NCBI GenBank assembly: GCA_016293495.1
Contig: JAEDED010000029.1
Coordinates: forward strand, 1 to 25,480
Length of the DNA stretch: 25,480 nucleotides
Direction: 5' to 3'
DNA from: Treponema sp.
GTDB lineage: Bacteria; Spirochaetota; Spirochaetia; Treponematales; Treponemataceae
Of this stretch, positions 21,832 through 25,480 are shown one piece after another. The notes under the pieces were generated by a model. That model was not told the origin of the DNA. It ran no database searches and saw only the letters and a list, made by a program, of their open reading frames with translations. Each line of letters opens with the position of its first letter. The first letter of the stretch is position 1. A program made the translations under genes and the position numbers.

Positions 21832-22722
21832 TTAAAGATGTTCAAGAAGATCATTAAGTGGAATGTTATATTCTTTTGCTGCCAATTCAGGGGGGATATT
21901 AAACTTTGTTACAGCGATAACTGCATCCTTTATTGTATCTTCATATTTTGTTTCTTTTACAGCTTTTTCAACAGCTTTTTCAACAGCTTCATTAACAGCT
22001 TTTTCTACAGCAGCATCAACAGCTTCTGCGATACCTTGTTCTATTCCGTCTTCAATACAATCACGCAAATACATTGAATACATCATAAACTGCCTCCTGT
22101 AATCAGCATTTTTCTTTGTCATTGTTACATGTGCACTTAACTTTGAGGTAAACTCGTCTTTTGGATTGTTTGTAATAATGAACTCTAGAAAATTTCTAAC
22201 ACCTGGATTTGGATTTTCTTTCCAATTACCTATATTATAAAACAGTTTTGTTGTTTCGTCATCAGGTAAGGTACTATCTTCAACACATTTTGTTTTAAAA
22301 GTATAAAGCGGAAGCCCTTTATTAAACGGGTCTTCAAGACAAAGAAATATAATAATATTTTCCCGAAGTTCAAGATAATCCATTCCTTCCTTTAAAACAT
22401 CAGCATCAATTATACTTGAATAATATCTAGCTCTTTTTAATAGATTTTTTTTATTTGTAGTCTGTATCTCTATATCATAATAATGATTATCATCAGCCGT
22501 ATACACGTCCATTCTGATGCCATGAGACTCTGGAGTAAATTTAAAAGACATTTCCGATGTAGGATATTCAAGCCTCGATATTTTAATATCAAGTAAAAGC
22601 TCAAGAGTTTGTCTGCAGATTTCTTCGTTCTGCATTAATTTTGTAAAAATAAAATTATTTGAAAATGAGAGTGACTCCCATTCTTTAACAAGATCACCGG
22701 AATTATAATAAAAGTTTGACAT
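21832..22722 (-). CDS. Rpn-family PD-(D/E)XK nuclease / putative transposase
   Basis: 296 residues. The N-terminal two-thirds match the Rpn/PDDEXK_2 family: KLMQNEEICRQTLELLL near 28-44, GIRMDVY at 68-74 and YYDIEIQTTNK at 81-91, giving Asp72 and the ExQ variant of the ExK motif (Glu85, Gln87), then the RARYYSSIID stretch. Rpn proteins promote RecA-independent recombination or act in phage defence; an active transposase is not implied. The C-terminus (about 225-260) is a run of 4-residue AVEK/AVNE units forming a helix, then a short conserved tail NIPLNDLLEHL. The AAGGA ribosome-binding site is five bases from ATG. A second copy starts at the right window edge. Confidence 0.85.
   Translation of the reverse strand: MSNFYYNSGDLVKEWESLSFSNNFIFTKLMQNEEICRQTLELLLDIKISRLEYPTSEMSFKFTPESHGIRMDVYTADDNHYYDIEIQTTNKKNLLKRARYYSSIIDADVLKEGMDYLELRENIIIFLCLEDPFNKGLPLYTFKTKCVEDSTLPDDETTKLFYNIGNWKENPNPGVRNFLEFIITNNPKDEFTSKLSAHVTMTKKNADYRRQFMMYSMYLRDCIEDGIEQGIAEAVDAAVEKAVNEAVEKAVEKAVKETKYEDTIKDAVIAVTKFNIPPELAAKEYNIPLNDLLEHL
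21957..22026. repeat. 12-nt tandem repeat within the Rpn gene
   Basis: Imperfect 12-nt units such as ACAGCTTTTTCA and ACAGCTTCATTA, about six copies, each encoding four residues (A-V-E/N-K/E type) on the - strand. The matching region of the second Rpn copy (25341-25446) is 36 nt longer. Confidence 0.8.
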
Positions 22723-22880
22723 TTAAATCCTTGCGAGTAACGAACTCACAAATATATCATTCTTTTATTTTGAAATAAATCGCATTATTTTATAAATTTC
22801 TTTACACAAAAAAATGAAAAGACAAATTAAAGTGACTTATTTGATATGGAATCATAAAACTGTTATAAATCTTACAAGGG

Positions 22881-23129
22881 TTAATTATCGTTTAAATATG
22901 AATACAAAAAATCCGTATTTTTAGAAAATTCTATATCAATTGCTTTAGTTAAATAATCATCTGATTCTAAAAATAAACCAGAATCTGTATTCATCAAAAT
23001 TTTATATGTTTCAGAAGTTAAAACTTTTTTGTATGCATCTTCATGAGAAAGTTGATATTTTGACATAATGAACTTTGTAATATTAATAACAGATAAACCT
23101 TTTAAATGTTCAATTTTTTTTTCATCCAT
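22881..23129 (-). CDS. Small protein, third gene of the DUF3791/DUF3990 cassette
   Basis: 82 residues from the ATG at 23129 (MDEKKIEHLKGLS); an in-frame TTG six codons upstream is less likely, because GGAG lies eight bases before this ATG and the previous gene stops four bases before it. Helical, cytoplasmic, no membrane segment. It contains KFIMSKYQLSHEDAYKKVLTSETYKIL followed by an aromatic-rich acidic tail. No family is recognised with confidence. Small partners flanking a DUF3990 gene are common in gut bacteria, so a neutralising or complex-forming role is a reasonable guess. Confidence 0.65.
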   Translation of the reverse strand: MDEKKIEHLKGLSVINITKFIMSKYQLSHEDAYKKVLTSETYKILMNTDSGLFLESDDYLTKAIDIEFSKNTDFLYSYLNDN

Positions 23130-23133
23130 TATA

Positions 23134-23685
23134 TTAACTCCATTCAATTTCCTTTATGCTCAAAATTAACTTATCAGCAACGGACTGTCTTCCTACAAAA
23201 TATTGTACATCTAGATTTTCTGGCTCAAGAAATTCCAGAAGTTTTTGTTTTGCTTCAATGGAACCTACTTCACCATAAAAACCACGCCAATATGAGTTTA
23301 AACAAACCATTGTGTCATCATCAGCAGTAGGTCCAATAACTAAATCATATTCATGAGGAAGTCCACCTGACTCTCTGCACATTAAAATAAAATCAAGCCA
23401 CTGTTCATCTGCAATATCAAACTTTTTTATATTTAAAGTCTTTGCATACTCTGTATCAATTTTAATTTCGTAAAGTGTTTCTGAAAAAGAATTTTTAGAA
23501 ATATTTGGACGGCGCGCAACAGCTTCTTTATATTTTTTATGCATCATTCCTATTGCCTGAGATTTTGAAACTGCCATATAAAATCCACGGCCAAAATCTT
23601 TATTGTTGCGTCCTTTAAAAACATCTATCTTGAGTATTTTTTCTGCTGTTCCATGAAAAAGAGTTTCGTTAATAAGATGCGACAT
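23134..23685 (-). CDS. DUF3990 protein, ADP-ribosyltransferase-like
   Basis: 183 residues. The N-terminus LFHGTAEKI (residues 9-17) and GRNNKDFGRGFYMAVSKSQAIGMM (25-48) match my memory of DUF3990, a family with an ADP-ribosyltransferase-like fold, where the HGT/HGS corresponds to the NAD-binding strand. A possible later acidic catalytic site lies in the segment DEQWLDFILMCRESGG or the downstream EAKQ; this is uncertain. Cytoplasmic. The start overlaps the end of the DUF3791-like gene by 17 nt, and the next gene follows after 4 nt, so the three are one translation unit. Probably the effector of a toxin-antitoxin or defence cassette. Confidence 0.75.
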   Translation of the reverse strand: MSHLINETLFHGTAEKILKIDVFKGRNNKDFGRGFYMAVSKSQAIGMMHKKYKEAVARRPNISKNSFSETLYEIKIDTEYAKTLNIKKFDIADEQWLDFILMCRESGGLPHEYDLVIGPTADDDTMVCLNSYWRGFYGEVGSIEAKQKLLEFLEPENLDVQYFVGRQSVADKLILSIKEIEWS

Positions 23686-23881
23686 ACTGATCTATTTCCT
23701 CAACCATTTGAGTGTTATCCATTGAGTCAAAAATGTCCGGACATTCCCCAACAAAATATAATATTTTGTATTTTTGATCTAATTCAAGAAATTGTTCAGT
23801 TGTTAATGAATGATATTTTTTATAATTTTCTGTTACGAGATACATAATGTAAATTGTGTTGTTAAGTCGTTTTTCACTCAT
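23669..23881 (-). CDS. DUF3791-like small protein, first gene of the cassette
   Basis: 70 residues; NTIYIMYLVTENYKKYHSLTTEQFLELDQKYKILYFV and a closing EEIDQYV give the helix pattern of DUF3791, small proteins that regularly precede DUF3990 genes. Cytoplasmic. The ribosome-binding site GGAGG lies 11 bases before the ATG, and a promoter is visible at 23915-23942. The overlap with the DUF3990 gene and first position suit an antitoxin, but that is inference. Confidence 0.65.
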   Translation of the reverse strand: MSEKRLNNTIYIMYLVTENYKKYHSLTTEQFLELDQKYKILYFVGECPDIFDSMDNTQMVEEIDQYVASY

Positions 23882-23914
23882 AGATTTGTACCTCCTAAAA
23901 AAAATACTAAAACT

Positions 23915-23942
23915 TTATTAAGATGACGACATTATTTGTCAA
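23915..23942 (-). promoter_or_regulatory. Sigma-70 promoter of the DUF3791/DUF3990 cassette
   Basis: On the - strand TTGACA (23942-23937), 16-nt spacer, TAATAA (23920-23915). The -35 is perfect and the -10 is fair. The leader is about 25-30 nt. Confidence 0.65.
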
Positions 23943-24054
23943 CAACTTACTTGCCATATAAGTAAATTATAACACAAAAAAACAATTTTTTAAACAATCA
24001 AAAAGTCTTATTTTATGGTGAATTTAAAGCCAAAATTTTCTTAAAAATAAATCC

Positions 24055-24132
24055 GAGGTTTTTTCATAATGAAAAAAATCGTAGGAACAATCGCAGCAAT
24101 CGCATTGGCAGCTAGCAGTGCATTCGCTGGTG
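24055..24132 (+). repeat. 78-nt start cassette, copy D
   Basis: Identical to the cassettes of genes A, B and C: ribosome-binding site, start-codon palindrome and signal-peptide sequence. It is in the same orientation as copy C, 3493 bp away, and inverted relative to A and B. Confidence 0.95.
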
Positions 24133-25085
24133 TAGGAATTGGATCTTGGGGACGCGCTCTTTGGGCTCCAGTACAGGGAGACAAAAACGGCGTTTCAACT
24201 TGGGAAGGAATTTCTTGGTTTGGAAATGATTCACGTGTTGGTATTTCTATCCATGGTGAATCAGAAAACATCGGATTTAACATTGACCTTAATGGTGATG
24301 GTGGTACTATCTCTGGTGGTGATACAGCATATTTCTGGGCATCTCCATTTTCATGGTTGACAGTAAAAATAGGTAAAGTTCAGGATGACACAGCACGTGG
24401 TAATGCAGGTTTTGGTGCACAGGATTGGAACCGTAATTACTCAGCAGCAAACTTCAATGATGACTTAACATTCGTACGTTTTGGTAATGGTAATGGTGGA
24501 CAGGCTAAAGGTGCTATCGTTAAGATTACTCCAGTAGACGGTCTTTGGTTTATTGCAACAATGGATGTTCAGGATAACAAAGAAGCAGAAAAAACATACC
24601 TTGATAACGCTCAGTATGGTGCTGGTTATACTATCGATGGTATCGGTTCAATTCGTGCTCAGTATATCGGACAGAAAAAGAATATTAACGCTGCATTTGA
24701 CTTGACAGCTGTTGATAACCTTTTGGTATCTGTTGGTGCATTCATTCCTGTTGATGACAAGAAAGTAACAACAATTGCTGCTTATGCAAGAATGAACCTT
24801 GATGCAATTACACTCCATGTTGGTGAAAAAGCAGATATCGATGGTTCTACTTTCAAAAATGAAGCTGCTGTAGGTCTTGGCGTTGACCTCGGAAACGGAC
24901 TTGGTGTAGAGGCTGATGTTCGTCATGAAACAGCAGATAATGGTTCACTCTCATTTATCGGTGCAATTAACAAAGGTCTTGCTGGTGGTTCAATTGGTGT
25001 AGGCTTTCAGGGAAAGGTATCAAATCTTTCAGGTGATGCAGCATTCAGTTGGTGTGTTCCTGTAAGAATCACTGCTGGATTCTAA
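24069..25085 (+). CDS. Outer-membrane beta-barrel (porin-like) protein D
   Basis: 338 residues: signal peptide 1-20, then GVGIGSWGRALWAPV as in protein A, with ESENIGFNIDLNGDGG, VKIGKVQDDTARG and KGAIVKITPVDGLWF also shared. It ends VPVRITAGF, with the terminal Phe of outer-membrane barrels. Divergence from A is spread through the body, so this is an older paralogue rather than a recent copy such as B/C. Possible promoter elements lie 100-130 nt upstream (TATAAC near 23967), none of them strong. It is followed by a terminator and by a convergent Rpn gene, as for gene C. Confidence 0.82.
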   Translation: MKKIVGTIAAIALAASSAFAGVGIGSWGRALWAPVQGDKNGVSTWEGISWFGNDSRVGISIHGESENIGFNIDLNGDGGTISGGDTAYFWASPFSWLTVKIGKVQDDTARGNAGFGAQDWNRNYSAANFNDDLTFVRFGNGNGGQAKGAIVKITPVDGLWFIATMDVQDNKEAEKTYLDNAQYGAGYTIDGIGSIRAQYIGQKKNINAAFDLTAVDNLLVSVGAFIPVDDKKVTTIAAYARMNLDAITLHVGEKADIDGSTFKNEAAVGLGVDLGNGLGVEADVRHETADNGSLSFIGAINKGLAGGSIGVGFQGKVSNLSGDAAFSWCVPVRITAGF

Positions 25086-25122
25086 TTCCTACCGTCTTGT
25101 TTTATAACTTGACATAGAAATT

Positions 25123-25157
25123 AAAGGCGAATCTCGAAAGAGGTTCGCCTTTTTTTA
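25123..25157 (+). terminator. Intrinsic terminator of outer-membrane gene D
   Basis: AAAGGCGAATCTC, tetraloop GAAA, GAGGTTCGCCTTT (13 bp with one T-G pair), then a T run. It shares its outer stem with 21738-21773 and, inverted, 16429-16464. Confidence 0.93.
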
Positions 25158-25214
25158 CAATGAAATAACAATCTTTAACCTTAAAATATTTGATAAAATT
25201 AGTTTACTTTATAA

Positions 25215-25480
25215 TTAAAGATGTTTAAGAAGCTCATCAAGTGGAATGTTATATTCTTTAGCGGTCAATTCAGGAGTGATATTAAGCTTTTTAATAGCGA
25301 TAACTGCAGCCTCTATTTTACTTTCATATTTTGTTTCTTTTACAGCTTTATCTACAGCTTCATTAACAGCTTTATCTACAGCTTCATTAACAACTTTATC
25401 TACAGCTTCAGTAACAGCTTTTTCAACAGCAGCATCAACAGCTTCTGCGATACCTTGTTCTATTCCGTCTTCAATACAAT
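25215..25480 (-). CDS. Rpn-family protein, second copy (C-terminal part; continues past the window)
   Basis: Stop codon at 25217-25215; reading leftward from the window edge gives IEDGIEQGIAEAVDAAVEKAV, then a longer run of EAVDKAV-type units, and the tail NITPELTAKEYNIPLDELLKHL. It aligns with the C-terminal third of the Rpn protein at 21832. The helical repeat here is 12 residues longer (28 against 16 between AEAVDAAV and KETKYE). The 3' flank (25145-25214) is nearly identical to that of the first copy. Start, catalytic domain and intactness cannot be judged because the gene leaves the window. Confidence 0.85.
   Translation of the reverse strand, partial: CIEDGIEQGIAEAVDAAVEKAVTEAVDKVVNEAVDKAVNEAVDKAVKETKYESKIEAAVIAIKKLNITPELTAKEYNIPLDELLKHL
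25341..25446. repeat. 12-nt tandem repeat within the second Rpn copy
   Basis: About nine imperfect 12-nt units alternating ACAGCTTTATCT and ACAGCTTCATTA, forming a 24-nt higher-order repeat. The array is 36 nt (three units) longer than in the first copy, so length varies by whole codons. Confidence 0.82.

Noticed and set aside
21957..22026. Possible CRISPR array in the repeats
   Set aside because: Units are 12 nt, contiguous and in-frame within a coding sequence; there are no spacers.
21838..22102. Two overlapping + strand reading frames rich in Phe/Ser
   Set aside because: They are antisense shadows of the repetitive 3' end of the Rpn gene.

Overview
The window looks like a chromosomal segment of a spirochaete, most likely a host-associated Treponema. 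The basis is two periplasmic FlaB-type flagellins, the order flgN-flgK-flgL-fliW-csrA, a fliD cluster with a PilZ protein, promoters of the sigma-28 and sigma-54 types, moderately AT-rich DNA, and a family of outer-membrane beta-barrel genes ending in aromatic residues. Genus is an inference from gene content.

Region 1 (1-4778, + strand): three tRNA genes (His, truncated by the window edge; Arg-TCG; Lys-CTT) end in a strong intrinsic terminator. A sigma-28-like promoter then precedes flgN, flgK (HAP1), flgL (HAP3), fliW and csrA, i.e. hook-filament junction proteins plus the flagellin homeostasis pair.

Region 2 (4794-12782, - strand): tsaB, tsaE and a small conserved gene with an almost leaderless promoter; then a PilZ (c-di-GMP) membrane protein, an unknown protein, fliD, flaG and two flagellin genes. 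The upstream flagellin has a near-perfect sigma-28 promoter and a leader with three GGA-bearing hairpins, one containing the Shine-Dalgarno sequence. That is the expected target of the CsrA/FliW pair encoded in region 1.

Region 3 (12996-16204, - strand): rdgB, an orphan sigma-70-like protein preceded by a textbook sigma-54 promoter, nrnA, and a small exported protein.

Region 4 (16429-25480) is accessory and the most unusual. It holds four outer-membrane barrel genes (two - strand, two + strand) that share an identical 78-nt cassette spanning the ribosome-binding site, start codon and signal peptide. The middle two are near-identical and face away from each other around a small serine recombinase. 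Their 5' ends form a perfect 242-bp inverted repeat, and the 836-bp segment between carries a strong promoter that points at only one of them. This is the layout of a DNA-inversion switch for alternative surface proteins. Around it lie a PBECR4-like nuclease gene behind a candidate structured RNA, a three-gene DUF3791/DUF3990 (ADP-ribosyltransferase-like) cassette, and two copies of an Rpn/PD-(D/E)XK gene with a variable 12-nt repeat, each convergent with an outer-membrane gene.
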